The translations under genes and the position numbers were made by a program. The notes under the pieces were generated by a model. That model did not search any database and had not been told where the DNA came from. It saw only the letters and a list, made by a program, of their open reading frames with translations. From Agrypnia vestita (Eukaryota; Arthropoda; Insecta; Trichoptera; Phryganeidae), in assembly GCA_016648135.1 (NCBI GenBank), contig JADDOH010004026.1, positions 1 to 64,000 of the forward strand: DNA of 64,000 nt, in the 5' to 3' direction. This document shows positions 10,640 through 21,151 of this stretch, piece after piece; positions within the stretch are counted from its first letter, which is position 1; the number at the start of each line of letters is the position of its first letter.

Positions 10640-11885
10640 AAACTGCACAGCAGTTTTTGGGGTATATATTTATTAGGGATGGCAAGGCTGTTAAAAATAT
10701 CGAGATAAGGGTGTGCGGGAAGTAAGTTAAATGCTACTCCGAATGCTATTACGGCTAATAGTATTCAGAGTAGCTCTCTCACACAAAGCAAGACTAGCGA
10801 TTCGTAACAAAGTCCTTGTGCCAACTCTAATTACATGTATGCAAATGAACTCTGGAAATTTATTTTATTTCATTTATTTATTCGGAAATAAGACAGACAC
10901 AATTTTCTGTCTTCCTTACCATCCGTTTAGATAAAATAATTCACATTTTAGTATTAATTTAGAATATAAGAACTGAAGCTTCTTTGTCAGACACAAGAGT
11001 TCTCTTTACTGACAAGGTCAACATAACTAAGCAAAAATAAAAAAGGCAATATAATATGTCATTTTATAAGATTGTAATATGTACCATATATTAAATAAAT
11101 AAATCAAAAATGATATCTTTAAGATATTGAATAATATGTTGATAATACAATGTTTATTTTCAGTATCAAATATAATAATCTCACGGCAAAAACAATTAAA
11201 TTACACTATTGGAAGTAAGGCGCGAGCCTTGATTGCGCAAATGTCGGCGCGGCACCCTAGCGACATTGCACCACCGCCTCTCCGTGTAACATCAAAAATA
11301 TACTATACATATTTACTAGGGCTTAGCAAATACGCAAATTATTTAGTGTTCCGTGATTTTTCTCTATTGTAGGGCTAGCGTAATATATAATATAGAATAA
11401 AAATAAATCTCACGTCAAGGAAACAAAGTTTATGTATTTCACCAAAAATAATCATCGTTAGTAATCTCTACAACGTAAATACTTAATCCATATTTAATAA
11501 AAAAAATTGATTCAATGAGTGTTTACTTAGGTACATATTTATATTTGAAAAGAAAAGAATTCTATGGTAAATCAATTTGCTTTTTGACGTTTGTAAATCT
11601 CAAAATATGATTTGTATTTCATTTTTTATATTTAATCGGAAGCGTGCCAATGTCATACGTTCAGTATGTTATATCGTAAGCGTCAAAATGAAAGAATGAT
11701 TTTCCCATTCATATTCTTTTTGAAATTATTTTGAATGTATTTTATTGGTAGTAAAAGACGAAATAAAATTAATTTAACTACAATTATTTTATTTACATAA
11801 CAGTTACAGAAACAAAATTTTTTAAATGATTTTACATTCAATTTTAATACAATTTTGAACCTTGTGATTTTTCAGATAATAGTTC
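10640..11885. other. AT-rich DNA with one short GC-rich patch
   Basis: Mostly A/T runs. Around 11217-11290 there is a conspicuous GC-rich patch (GGCGCGAGCC..GTCGGCGCGGCACCC..CCACCGCCTCTCC) unlike anything beside it; it may be a fragment of a repeat or a conserved element. No gene called. Confidence 0.45.
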
Positions 11886-11889
11886 ATTG

Positions 11890-12713
11890 ATAAGTTAATA
11901 AATTGTCTCTTAGTAAACGAATTGAAAACACAACCAGATCTTCCATCTATCATTTACGCCGTATTAAATCTATTCGAAAAATATCCCAACAGAAGCAACC
12001 AAATTATTAACAAACTCATACGTTTCTCTCGCTTAGACTACTGTGATGATATCCACGCATATCTCCTGAAACAGGAAATAAACATATTACAATCTGTATT
12101 TAATGCCACCGCAAGACCAATTACTGACCTTTTAAAGTTAGCACGTATCTCACACCATCTTCAAAATCTTCACTGGCTTAAATGTCCAGAGAGGATTAAA
12201 AATATGTTATGCCTCACAATATTCAAAGTTGTTCGAACGAAACCTTCGCTCAGCATCAACATCTAATACAAGTAGGTTAGTTGAAGTAAATCGCAAAATT
12301 AATTTTGGCGCGTCCACAAAACTAATTTCGGTGACCATACTTTCATGGTGGCTGTACCAAAGTTATTGAATAAAACTACTAACTAAATAAGACAGACAGC
12401 TTACCACAATTTAGAGTACTAAAGACGCATTTTTTTTGACAATCATATAAAACCTATAGAATAAGATAGTTAAAACACTGCTTATTTTCCTCTCCTAGTA
12501 TTCTTTATTCTATTACATTCTTCTAATTCTTATTACAATTATTATAGTTTTAAATGTTAATTCCATTTTTTGCATGTCTTCTAGGAATTGAATAATAATA
12601 GTACCTAAATATTTTTTTTAGCCAGTAACTTGTTTTGAAATATAATTTTTTTGAGTACTCACGAAAACGGCGTTATACTTTTAAATGATCTAATTACTAT
12701 TATTATTAAATAA
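11890..12713 (+). mobile_element. CR1/L2-like non-LTR retrotransposon 3' part
   Basis: 11922-12266 encodes the region just after the RT core: RFSRLDYCDDIHAYLL, then LQSVFNATARPITD and LQNLHWLKCPERIK, the classic LDYCN..LQ..QNAAARL..LHWLPV..RI pattern. With frame changes it continues: FGDHTFMVAVPKLLN at about 12325 and a relic of LPQFRVLKTHFF near 12400, the usual protein end. The 3' end is GAGTACTCACGAAAACGGCG followed by an ATT-rich tail; the same 3' end occurs at 25913-25969. Frameshifts and stops make it a pseudoelement. Confidence 0.85.
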
Positions 12714-12997
12714 AATGCTCTTAGCAGGGCAGTCGTGGTTACAGTAATAATGATGATAGCCAAAACTAACTGCACAATTCCCGGATTAAAATAATCCATT
12801 GGTTGCAAAATTCACCAGGTTCGTCCATCAAGTCGGTGATCTTGAAACACGATGTAACGTTCAGCATTTCCACCCACGATGGACGACCACATTTATCAAA
12901 TTTTTGGAATTATTAAGAATGTTCTTAGATTTTCACGGCCACTCAGAATCTTCTGGTTTGGGTCTTCTGGGGTATTATGACGTGTTATTACGACCTT

Positions 12998-13044
12998 TCT
13001 GGCCGACGTTTCGGATCCCATTGCAGGGTCCATCATCAAGCATG
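12998..13044 (-). ncRNA. Hammerhead ribozyme, family A, left arm (decayed core)
   Basis: On the minus strand: TTGATGA (C3 changed to T), helix II GGA.CCC/GGG.TCC, GAAACGTC with palindromic ACGT as helix III, then GGCCAG. The core C3 change should impair cleavage. Its mirror copy at 13186-13226 keeps the core. Confidence 0.7.
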
Positions 13045-13185
13045 GTGTGTTATTGTGAGTGTCGACACTCGACTCCGACACGGTATTGCCACGTAACACA
13101 AAAACACAGAAACACCCTGCTTTCGACACGGTAGCCACGGAAGCCAATACTTAACCATAACACCAACACTCACAATAACACAAAA

Positions 13186-13226
13186 GCCCTGATGATGGAC
13201 CCTGCAACCGGATCCGAAACGTCGGC
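13186..13226 (+). ncRNA. Hammerhead ribozyme, family A, right arm
   Basis: GCC (13186-13188) then CTGATGA (13189-13195), helix II GGA.CC/GG.TCC, GAA, palindromic ACGT (13219-13222), C13223 as the cleavage residue (GTC), then GGC (13224-13226) pairing with GCC as helix I. All core residues of the hammerhead consensus are present. Helix III is only a self-complementary tetramer, so activity would be expected from a dimer. This is a type I minimal hammerhead as known from Penelope-like elements and animal retrozymes. Confidence 0.85.
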
Positions 13227-13540
13227 CAGAAAGGTCGTTATAACACGGCATAATACCTCAGAAGACCCATACCAGAAGATTTTGGAATATTTATGAATAA
13301 AATTTGGTATATATGTTTAAGATATAAAGCCGAGTGCAGCCCATATTAAGTGGCGCCAATGAATATTCACGGTAACCCGTGCTACAAGAGACCACCTGTG
13401 AGACTAACGTCCAATATACTATAAATTTCCCAAAATAATCAGCGAGAAAATCGTAAAATGCAAATTCATTCTTTAAATAATTGCATTACTAATTTATATA
13501 AAATAACTTTGTAAATACCACTTTTTTATTGAAAAAAATT

Positions 13541-13578
13541 CAACACGTTACAAAGCCAATGGCTTCTTTGTCAGGATT
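13541..13578 (-). ncRNA. Hammerhead motif, family B, left arm (decayed)
   Basis: On the minus strand: CTGACAA (core G8 changed), helix II AAGCC/GGCTT, GTAAC in place of GAAAC, then GTGTTGAA. Helix II still pairs, but two core changes predict no cleavage. Confidence 0.6.
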
Positions 13579-13774
13579 AGAAAAATAAAATTTAAAAATC
13601 GATGTATAGATAATCAAAATATTAAATTAAGTTATGGAAAATGAATAATATAAACTACCTACTTAACATAAAAATACAGTAGGTAATTTAAGTAGGTACT
13701 TTAATTATTCATTTTCCATATAAAACTTTTTTAATATTTTGATTATCTATACGTCGATTAAATTTTATTTTTGT

Positions 13775-13815
13775 TATCCTGACGAAGAAGCCGTTGGCTT
13801 CGAAACATGTTGAAT
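13775..13815 (+). ncRNA. Hammerhead motif, family B, right arm
   Basis: CTGACGA (13779-13785; the seventh core position is variable, so C is allowed), helix II GAAGCC-GTT-GGCTTC, GAA, palindromic ACATGT (13805-13810), T as cleavage residue, then GAATT. Helix I is short (UC/GA), the weakest part of this family. Confidence 0.72.
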
Positions 13816-13868
13816 TTTTTTTAATAAAAAAGTGGTGTTTACAAAGTTATTTTGTATAAATTATAATT

Positions 13869-14078
13869 ATGTCACCACAAAATAATTTTACTATATTTGA
13901 AGAAGAAATTGCATTACTCATCGTAAAAACTTTTTATAAAAAGTTCAAAGCAAGAGCCATGTTGAATTCTGTACAAATATCACGAACTCAACAGATTATC
14001 TGGCATTGTTGTTGCACAGTATTTTCAGCTGGTGCATCGACATTATTGTCCGAACTCCACCGAAATCTCTACGGATAA
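13869..14078 (+). other. Short open frame directly after the family-B foldback
   Basis: Opens MSPQNNFTIFEEEIALL about 60 bp after the ribozyme. A second family-B end at 46635 is followed by the same start (MSPQNNFAVFEAEV at 46714), so the two loci share about 50 bp beyond the foldback end. It may be the beginning of an ORF of a larger parent element, or just shared non-coding flank. No domain is recognisable. Confidence 0.3.
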
Positions 14079-14079
14079 C

Positions 14080-15945
14080 TGTTTCCAGCACAACACCGAA
14101 CAAATAACACGATATTGTGTTTGTAAACCCCCGGTGCGGTATTCTGAAGACTTGTTCAAAATAATGTATCATATTACCTACACGGATTGTTTGCAGTTTG
14201 TACTGACTTAAGACTAACTAGTAAATGAATACGTTTACTGTTAACCCTACTCTTATTTGCAAAATACAGCGCGTTCATAATTTCTCATCAACTCGATTAA
14301 TTACAATTTATTATCAGTCAGCTTAAATTAATGGGGCAGCTACTATATTTATCAATGTAATTTTAGGAAGAAATGATGTCGGTACCATCTTGTAGAAGTT
14401 AGATTTATATTTCAATTTACCTAGGCTATTTACTTTAATTTTACTTCGTAAAAAAGTGAAGTCAGTATTACACCGAGACCTATTTTTTTCAGTCGCTTTT
14501 TTTTCTTAACGGTTAGGAAGGAACAGAAATATTTTCCCCTTTTTCAAATTTTTTCAAATTTTGCACACATCTTACGTACAACATTATCTAAGATGGATCA
14601 TACAATTTTCTAGATTAAATGCGCCATTTGCCTGTGATAAATTTTTAACTTCGATTTAAGGCAAAAAGTTATTACTTTTTTCAAAATGCTCTCATTTGCA
14701 CCAATTTTTTTTTGACACGTCTACGTCATAGATATCACATCATTTAACAAGAAAATAAATATAATTTACTTTATTTTTTCACTCCATCATCTCCACCAGG
14801 TGCGCTCGTCATAAAAAAAGACCTTGCCATGTTAAAAATTTCTTAATAATTTATTAATAAAAATTTATTAACCATGTACCTATGTAGTGAATAATAAAAG
14901 TTAAACAAATTTACTATGTGCAATAGTTATGTCATAATTTTTAATTTTAATGTATTTTTGATACATCAAGATGGTGCAACCCCTTAATATATACTTTGGG
15001 CATACTTCACTGACATACGTGCCTTTTAAACAAGGTTTTTATATCTGACTTTATGATTAATCTGAGATATTTGGAATAAATTTAAAAAAATATATTTTCG
15101 TTACCTTAAGGGGTAAAAATTGTTTTATTGACAAAAATGGCGTATATTAATTTAATAAATCTATTTCTGATTGACGTGATTAAAAGCTCATTTATTTAAC
15201 ATTATATCTTTTTTCATTTAAATTTCTAAAAAATATTAGACGGTCTACTAAAATAAAACTATGTTTTTTTTCAAAACAAGTAGAATTTTTGACATGATCT
15301 TAATTGTAATTTGGTTTTAAAAAAATTTTTATTTATTGTCAAAATTTCAGGTAACACACTGTTGTTCGAAGGCTACAATATACCTTATGCTTTACACATC
15401 TACATAAAATGGTATTTCAATAATATATAACTGTATTTTTCTGCGAATTTAACTTTGAAATTTCATTTCAGCAAGCGTGATGAATGTTTTCTCTCTGTTA
15501 CGCTACGAGGACTCGTACTGTACATTTGTTAGCATTTTTAAATAATTTTCAGCTTCTGCATTCGCAGTACCGAGTGAATATTATGAAAGATAATTTGTAC
15601 ATACAATTCTCACTAAAAAAAATCATTTTGGAGAAAAGTATTTGGTAGGTAGCCATGTTAGAATCTTTAACTTACATTTGAAGTTACTTAGAAGTGCCTT
15701 TCTTCCTAACAGCGTGTTGTTCTCGTCAACAAAGAGTTATATAGTTGTATGTTATGTAATAGTTGGTGGATTTTAACCTGATGCATTTGGACGCGGAATT
15801 TATTTTATAAAACTAAATATAAAGTGGAGGAGAAAAATAATAATAAAAATGGAGACGAATGAGATGAGTGGTCAATAAATTTTTTCCTAATTTTTATTTT
15901 TTAAATATTTTATTATTATTAATTTTGATTTTATTATATTATATA
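14080..15945. other. AT-rich DNA, no gene seen
   Basis: Poly-T/poly-A rich, no long frame and no clear repeat. 14440-14720 has GAAGTCAGTATTACACCGAG-type unique sequence without coding signal. Confidence 0.6.
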
Positions 15946-16110
15946 AGGATGAGGATCGCCCCATTAAAAGTCGCAACAACCGTAGAACTTGTATGAGAAG
16001 GTGTATGAATGTGGCCGAAGCAAAAGTGGTAGCCATGATAGAAGAGTGTGGCGTTCAATCTTCTCTGCCTCTCCCTGCGGGGAAACGGCGTGATGGTTAG
16101 TTAGTTAGTT
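15946..16110 (+). mobile_element. 5'-truncated LINE 3' end, (TTAG)n tail
   Basis: Matches the end of the element at 10053-10620: AAAAGTCGCAACAACCGTAG, TATGAATGTGGCCGAAGC, GGGGAAACGGCGTGATGG, then TTAGTTAGTTAGTT. A one-base loss near 16031 breaks the frame (AAAGTGGTAGCC versus AAAGTGGTGTGCC). It is a dead-on-arrival insertion. Confidence 0.9.
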
Positions 16111-16218
16111 TTTACAGAAGATACAATTCTATCGACGATACCTAGGGGTATACAAGAATTATTGGGCCTTTCAACAAAGATAAGTATGTTTTGTATGTTT
16201 TTCGTGTATATATAAGTA

Positions 16219-16904
16219 CTAGCTGTTTATACCTGGCGTTGCATGGGTTAAAGATTAAGTTTAAAATAAATTTATGAGGCTAAACGAAGGTTCAATTCGA
16301 ATGGTATAGATTTGCATCGAAAATATATAAGGGGGAGGGAAAAGGGTAAAAAAATAGGGGGGATATGTCACCAATGTTAAACGCTGAGTCCTAAAGAATA
16401 GTTTTGCAAATTTTGAGTACGATTGGTCGAACGGTACAGATTTGCATTTAAAATATATCAGAGGGCGGGTAAAAAAAAAGCGGAGGGAAGAAATGTCACT
16501 TTTGTTACCCGCCGGGTAACAAAAGTGACATTTCAAAAGTGACTAACGAATAAGTTTCCAAATTTTGTGTCCGATCGGTCAAACGGTACAGATCTGCATC
16601 AAAAATATATCAGGAAGGGTTAAAATAATACGGGGAAAATGTTGCATGTTTTACCCGCCGCGTCCTTAAGAATAGGTTTCCAAATTTTGAGTCCGATCGG
16701 TCAAACGGTCAGATTCGCATCGAAAATAGGTCAGGCGGAGGGGAAGTGGTAGGAGAATAGGGGGGAAATATTGCCTATGTTACCCGCCGGGTCCCAACGC
16801 ATAAGTATGCAAAATTTGAATCGAATCGGACAAACGGTGTAGATTTGTGTAGTATAGAGAACAGACAGACAGACAGACAGACATTGAGTTTTATAGGTAT
16901 AGAT
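16219..16904 (+). mobile_element. CTAGCTGTT-type repeat with internal tandem units, copy 1
   Basis: It opens CTAGCTGTTTATACCTGGCG and ends with a (CAGA)n run and TTTTATAGGTATAGAT. Inside are four or five diverged units of about 120-155 bp containing AAACGGTACAGATTTGCATC and TACCCGCCGGGTCC. A copy in the opposite orientation lies at 57181-57794 with the same two ends. No ORF of note. Such elements are common in insect genomes; the class (Helitron-like or other) cannot be fixed from these copies. Confidence 0.85.
16491..16533. repeat. Perfect 20-bp palindrome with 3-nt loop
   Basis: AAATGTCACTTTTGTTACCC at 16491-16510, loop GCC, and its exact reverse complement at 16514-16533. It interrupts one internal unit of the CTAGCTGTT-type element and appears to be a local snap-back duplication. 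It is absent from the copy at 57181-57794. Confidence 0.95.
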
Positions 16905-17796
16905 GTTTTTCGAAATTCGTGGTTTATTCAAAGAAACCACAAACACTTGATAATTTAAAACCGATTATTCAACTCTGCATTTACTACAAAAGGCTTAATT
17001 CTTTTGATATAGTCATTGAAAATTAAGTGAGCCGAAGTGGCTATTTAAATGAAGTTTTATTTAAAACATAGAATTATTTATAAACCAATTTGTCCCTGTT
17101 TAATTTGACCCTTCATTATGTTAAATTCAAAAAAATTTCAATAAACACTTCAACATAATAATATTATTGTTTGTACTTGTAAATAAATCTTATAAAAATT
17201 GTCGTATCTTAAATCATAATTTACTTTAATACATTTATTAATGAAGTACAACCTATGAATACATACAGTATTCAAAACTTATAATCATGTAAAAAATTCT
17301 CCTATCTCATCCCCAAATTTTCCTTTCAGTCTACAACCATTCCAGTCAATGTCGTCTTCACCAAGCTCTGATCCTGAACATTTGATCATAAATCGTCCTA
17401 GCGAGTGGGTCTGGTGTATCCTGCATATGACAGCCTGAACATGAAACATGTTCCTACCTAATGTGCTTGCGATAACATTCAACTTGTTTATATGTACCGT
17501 GCTACGTAACAACAGCTATGTAAATCAAATATTTACATACCGACTTTCGTATATGAGTAAGTGTAATGTCTGTACCATGGCGGAAAATTATGCTAATGTG
17601 TTACAGATCACTACAAATTTATATTGTTTCGAATAATTATTACAAAATCTAACATTAAATTTATTGATTTGTGTGGCAGGTAATCAAGTTATTGTGATTA
17701 TTGTACTAACAATAGTAATTTTGGTTTAGTTTCAATCAATAATTTAAGGGGATACACCACACTAGAGGAAATGTATTAGGTAGAATTTGGGTGATT
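16905..17796. other. AT-rich DNA, no gene seen
   Basis: Nothing recognisable; 17285-17512 on the minus strand is open for 75 codons but matches nothing I know. Confidence 0.55.
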
Positions 17797-17952
17797 TTTC
17801 AAAATATTTTGAGATTGTCCAAATTTTTAAAGAACACAATGCTGAATTTTACCTCCAGGGGGACATCATTAATCAAGATATATCAAAATATGGGGATAAA
17901 ATACAGTATTGTGTTCTTGAAGAATTTGGACATTCTCAAAATATTCTGATTA
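17797..17952. repeat. Inverted pair of module M3 of the dispersed R repeat
   Basis: CAAAATATTTTGAGATTGTC..AAAGAACACAATGCTGAAT (minus-oriented module) faces CAGTATTGTGTTCTTGAAG..GGACATTCTCAAAATATTCT (plus-oriented). The arms are about 55-60 bp. The open frame across the fold is a by-product of the inverted repeat, not a gene. Confidence 0.75.
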
Positions 17953-18139
17953 TTGAAAAACTGGTCTATAAAGGAGATAAGAAAATGAAATAATTTTCAG
18001 GCGTATTATAATATCTCATTATTAATATTATGTATTGGATTGTGGGAAGGAAAAGCTTTCGACTGCAGGTGACGGTAGTGAAAATACAACTCCCATACGA
18101 AAGAAGTTTTGCAAGTTAAACATATATACAACTTTATTT

Positions 18140-18480
18140 TACTCTATCATAAATGGAATTGGTGAACGTTCCATTGTTTAAAGTGATCACTTAAACTAAC
18201 CGTAAGATAGGTCGTAAGCCCTATGAACACCCAAAAGACTTTTATTTCCCATATAAAAAAAAAGCTTCGTCTCTATGAAACATCTATAATATAAAAATCT
18301 TGTATGATTTTTATTGCCTCTTATTTAGGTAAATATTTAACTTTTATTTTACTAGAAATCTTTTGGAAAAAAATGTCCACGTCACGTTTGCTTCCATAGA
18401 GCTCCTCCTTCGTGACTGGCATGCAAATTATCCCAGTGTACGTTTGTGGGAGAACAAAGAAAAGATTATATTTATATAAT
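18140..18480 (+). repeat. Dispersed R repeat, rearranged copy
   Basis: Contains module M2 (GTGATCACTTAAACTAACCG, GTCGTAAGCCCTATGAACACC, then CTTCGTCTCTATGAAACATC) and, at about 18370-18470, module M1 (CATAGAGCTCCTCCTTCGTG..CCAGTGTACGTTTGTGGGAG). Intact order elsewhere (49985, 51575) is M1-M2-M3. Short minus-strand frames here are incidental. Confidence 0.75.
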
Positions 18481-19430
18481 TTAGAAACTAAATATCTACA
18501 ATGTAGCCTATGAATTTTTGATCCAATAAAGTATTTGTTAAAAACAACCCTATACAAATTTTTTCAGTTGGTTCCTAATTTTATAAAAAACATTTTTTTC
18601 TGTATCGGAAATGTTTTATTTTAGATATTTTATTTTTTAATATGTACGTGTTCGTCTTTTAAGTCTCGAATAAATGAGAACTTTAAGAGAACCGAGACAA
18701 AACAATCAAGATTAGATGTTAGATGTTGCGAATAGAGACTCCTCACGGACCATGTGGACCAACCAGAGATTTGATCGTAATGACATACGTTATCACACGC
18801 CGGATTAATTTTAAGGAAGGCTCCATACATCCGTAAAGCCTGGCCATCTCAGCATGAAAATAGCAGCTTGATCACACAGCCTGATTTAAGGTTTCGACTG
18901 TCCGGTGCGATATCGTCATTGCGACGGAGAGCACACACAACTCGGAGATCATCAGGTTATCTTGCACTCATTTGACAGCACCGTAGTGGGTCCGTTTTAC
19001 AAATGAGAATATACACTAACAATTAGAATGCACACACTGATGAAAACATTGTTGATGTATCTAAAGAGCAAAATAAACTCACCACAATTGATTTTTGATA
19101 GACCTGTGGACACTGACCTATTAACAACCTGGCGAACAAAAAAATGGCAGCGACAGAAATTCTGTCGATACCCTAGCGGCAGTGCCAATAATTTTCCGGC
19201 GTAGTCACTGTTGAAAGGCAACGTTGCAAGGTATTTATCTTTAAATATTCATCAAAATCCAAATTAAGATTTAAATGGTTACATTCTAAAATACATATAA
19301 ATCTTCATAAACGTAAAGGGGAGATTAGATTATTTAAAATAAATAAATATAACGTTAAAGGATAGATTTAAAATATTACATAAATTAAAAATTGTATTAA
19401 AAGAAGACTTGAAGGATATTATTTTACAAG
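18481..19430. other. Unassigned, partly GC-richer stretch
   Basis: About 18690-19220 is less AT-rich and has minus-strand open frames of 66 and 74 codons. The translations show no known domain. It could be an eroded transposon. No gene called. Confidence 0.35.
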
Positions 19431-19477
19431 CTTTATTAAGCTTTACCTGTCTATCTGACAGGTGAAGCTTAATAAAG
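19431..19477. repeat. 21-bp near-perfect hairpin
   Basis: CTTTATTAAGCTTTACCTGTC-type arm at 19431-19451, loop TATCT, matching arm at 19457-19477 with one position that would be a G-U wobble in RNA. It is shorter than a normal microRNA precursor and lies in AT-rich DNA. Confidence 0.9.
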
Positions 19478-19704
19478 GACATATTCTTATCAATATTTGA
19501 AGCACTTTCTGGTCAACGATCGTCCTGAAATTCCACAAAGAGACGTATTCTCGATGACAGTATAAAAATCATTAATTATTTTTACAAAATCACTTAATTA
19601 TTCAAAGAATTAAGTAAAATGCTGACGAGTTATTCAATCTGCAATTGTTCTCTTGGAATGTATTATTTCTAAATCAACGTTAGAATTTTGAGGTATATAG
19701 CATT

Positions 19705-19765
19705 TTTTAAAATATTTTATTTATTTATTAATTAACACCCTATAGGGCTTTTACAATAGAAAGGT
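19705..19765 (-). repeat. LINE-type 3' hairpin tail
   Basis: On the minus strand: TTGTAAAAGCCCTATAGGGT, then a TAATAAATAAATAAAAT tail. This is the clearest example of the GCCCTATAGGGC hairpin seen at 2592, 7196 and 22706. Confidence 0.6.
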
Positions 19766-20761
19766 ATACTGTACATTAACAGAATAGGTATATAGTTTAG
19801 AGAATAAAAAAAAAAAAATATATATATATATATAATAACATTTGAAAAAAAAAACATGTTTTACAGCACTGGTGGGGGGTTATTTCTTCTTTAGTATATT
19901 TATGAGAAACATGAAATAAAATTAGAATTGATTGCAATATTTTATACGACAAAAACTAAGATTTGGGACATATTATTTGATTTAAAAAATAAATTAAAAT
20001 ACGCTTTAAAGGAAGAATATTTTAACGGTTTGAAATAACAAAAAAAATTATGAAAAAAGGATCAGTATTAAGACCAACATGCGTATATCTGTAAAATTTT
20101 AAGTGTGTATCGATAAATAAAAATATGTTCTACATTTTATTACACGATTGAGATTAGGTTGTCTTGATTTAGTGACTGTCACAAAATCTATTATGAATTC
20201 AACATTTTTTCTTTTCTTCGAAATTTTTTCAAAATGCGCCTGGCATTCTAATAAATTGATAATTTACAAAATAAATTGAAATTGTAACGCAATTACACAA
20301 ACTCTATTATTCTCCCAGGGTCTAAGTTGCGCCATCTGTTGTGGACCTCGTTTATTGACCGTGTCCACCAGGGAGGAACAGTCGGACCCGGAAACGGATA
20401 CAAAGAGCAAGAGTATAATTATTATAATTGCATAATGGTCCGAATGAACTTACGCTTATTGAGCAACAACATCGCCTTCGACATTCCTGATACGATTTAT
20501 CAACTTTCAGCAAATCAAAAAAATAATCAGTACTTTTTTTCTGATCACGCTTTTAATATAATTAAAAAATAAATACACAAATTATGTGTATTAGAATTAA
20601 TGAAGAGCAAAATGTAAAGGTAATGAGTTTTATGTAAAGGTAATGAAAGAAAACTGAAGTGGTACAGCATAATATGGCGTATACATATGTATATATGGTT
20701 TTCGGTGTGAATTATAAAAAAATAATTGAATATTTCGGCGTTAACTTTGTGGAAATCCATT
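19766..20761. other. AT-rich DNA with poly-A and (TA)n
   Basis: Poly-A followed by (TA)n at 19807-19833; a small mixed-composition patch near 20315-20410. No gene seen. Confidence 0.55.
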
Positions 20762-20824
20762 ATGAACAAATTATGAAATAAAACAATGAATTTTGTTTTT
20801 TCCCACTTATATTTGAGCACTTGT

Positions 20825-20868
20825 TTCACTACATGTTTCGGAAACGTCCGTTTCCTTCATCAGGTGAA
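20825..20868 (-). ncRNA. Hammerhead ribozyme, family C, left arm (complete consensus)
   Basis: Minus strand: TTCAC (20868-20864), CTGATGA (20863-20857), helix II GGAAAC-loop-GTTTCC, GAA, palindromic ACATGT, A20830 as cleavage residue (GTA), then GTGAA pairing with TTCAC as helix I. Every core base is intact and both helix I (5 bp) and helix II (6 bp) are perfect. One of the two best candidates for self-cleavage in the window; helix III would need a dimer. Confidence 0.9.
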
Positions 20869-21107
20869 TTAATAATAACATAAATGTACATAAACAGACA
20901 TACGGCCTAAAACTAAATAATTTAGAAAAACTTGAAATTCATAAAAACCTAAACACAACAAATAACATAACCAATAATCAAATACAACCCTTCACATCAC
21001 CCCTTCTTAGAATGTTCCCGATCTCCCGCCACCTAGATACTCCCTCCACTTCTACCGAATCCACAACCCATACACCAGACAGCCACTCCCACATACCTCA
21101 GTCTTAA

Positions 21108-21151
21108 TTCACCTGATGAAGGAGATGGACGTTTCCGAAACATGTAGTGAA
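21108..21151 (+). ncRNA. Hammerhead ribozyme, family C, right arm
   Basis: TTCAC (21108-21112), CTGATGA (21113-21119), helix II GGAGATG/GTTTCC (two positions no longer pair), GAA, ACATGT (21140-21145), A21146, GTGAA (21147-21151). The core is intact and helix I is perfect. Compared with the left arm, only helix II has decayed. Confidence 0.88.

Larger units (their letters stand above)
12945..13290. mobile_element. Foldback element, hammerhead family A, copy 1
   Basis: Two inverted arms of about 95-100 bp (12945-13040 and 13188-13285) share AATCTTCTGG..GGTATTATG..GACCTTTCTGGCC followed by the ribozyme segment; the spacer is about 145 bp. The left arm carries the ribozyme on the minus strand, the right arm on the plus strand. 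Related loci are at 61078-61262 and 62057-62260. No protein is encoded, so it is non-autonomous. Confidence 0.85.
13490..13865. mobile_element. Foldback element, hammerhead family B, copy 1
   Basis: The arms span roughly 13490-13690 and 13680-13865. Outer ends are (A)TAACTTTGTAAATACCACTT with its complement; inner parts include TATAGATAATCAAAATATT and GAAAATGAATAAT..TACCTACTTAA in both orientations. Each arm carries a hammerhead motif (minus at 13541-13578, plus at 13775-13815). A second copy is at 23825-24175, and the outer ends alone are at 46635-46760. Confidence 0.85.

Noticed and set aside
17787..17993. Small gene of 68 codons
   Set aside because: The frame spans an inverted pair of dispersed-repeat modules and is a by-product of them.
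18890..18960. CTGATGATCTCCGAGTTG...GTCGAAACC on the minus strand as another hammerhead
   Set aside because: The CTGATGA and GAAAC boxes are about 50 nt apart with no helix II pairing next to the core, and no palindrome or helix I follows.
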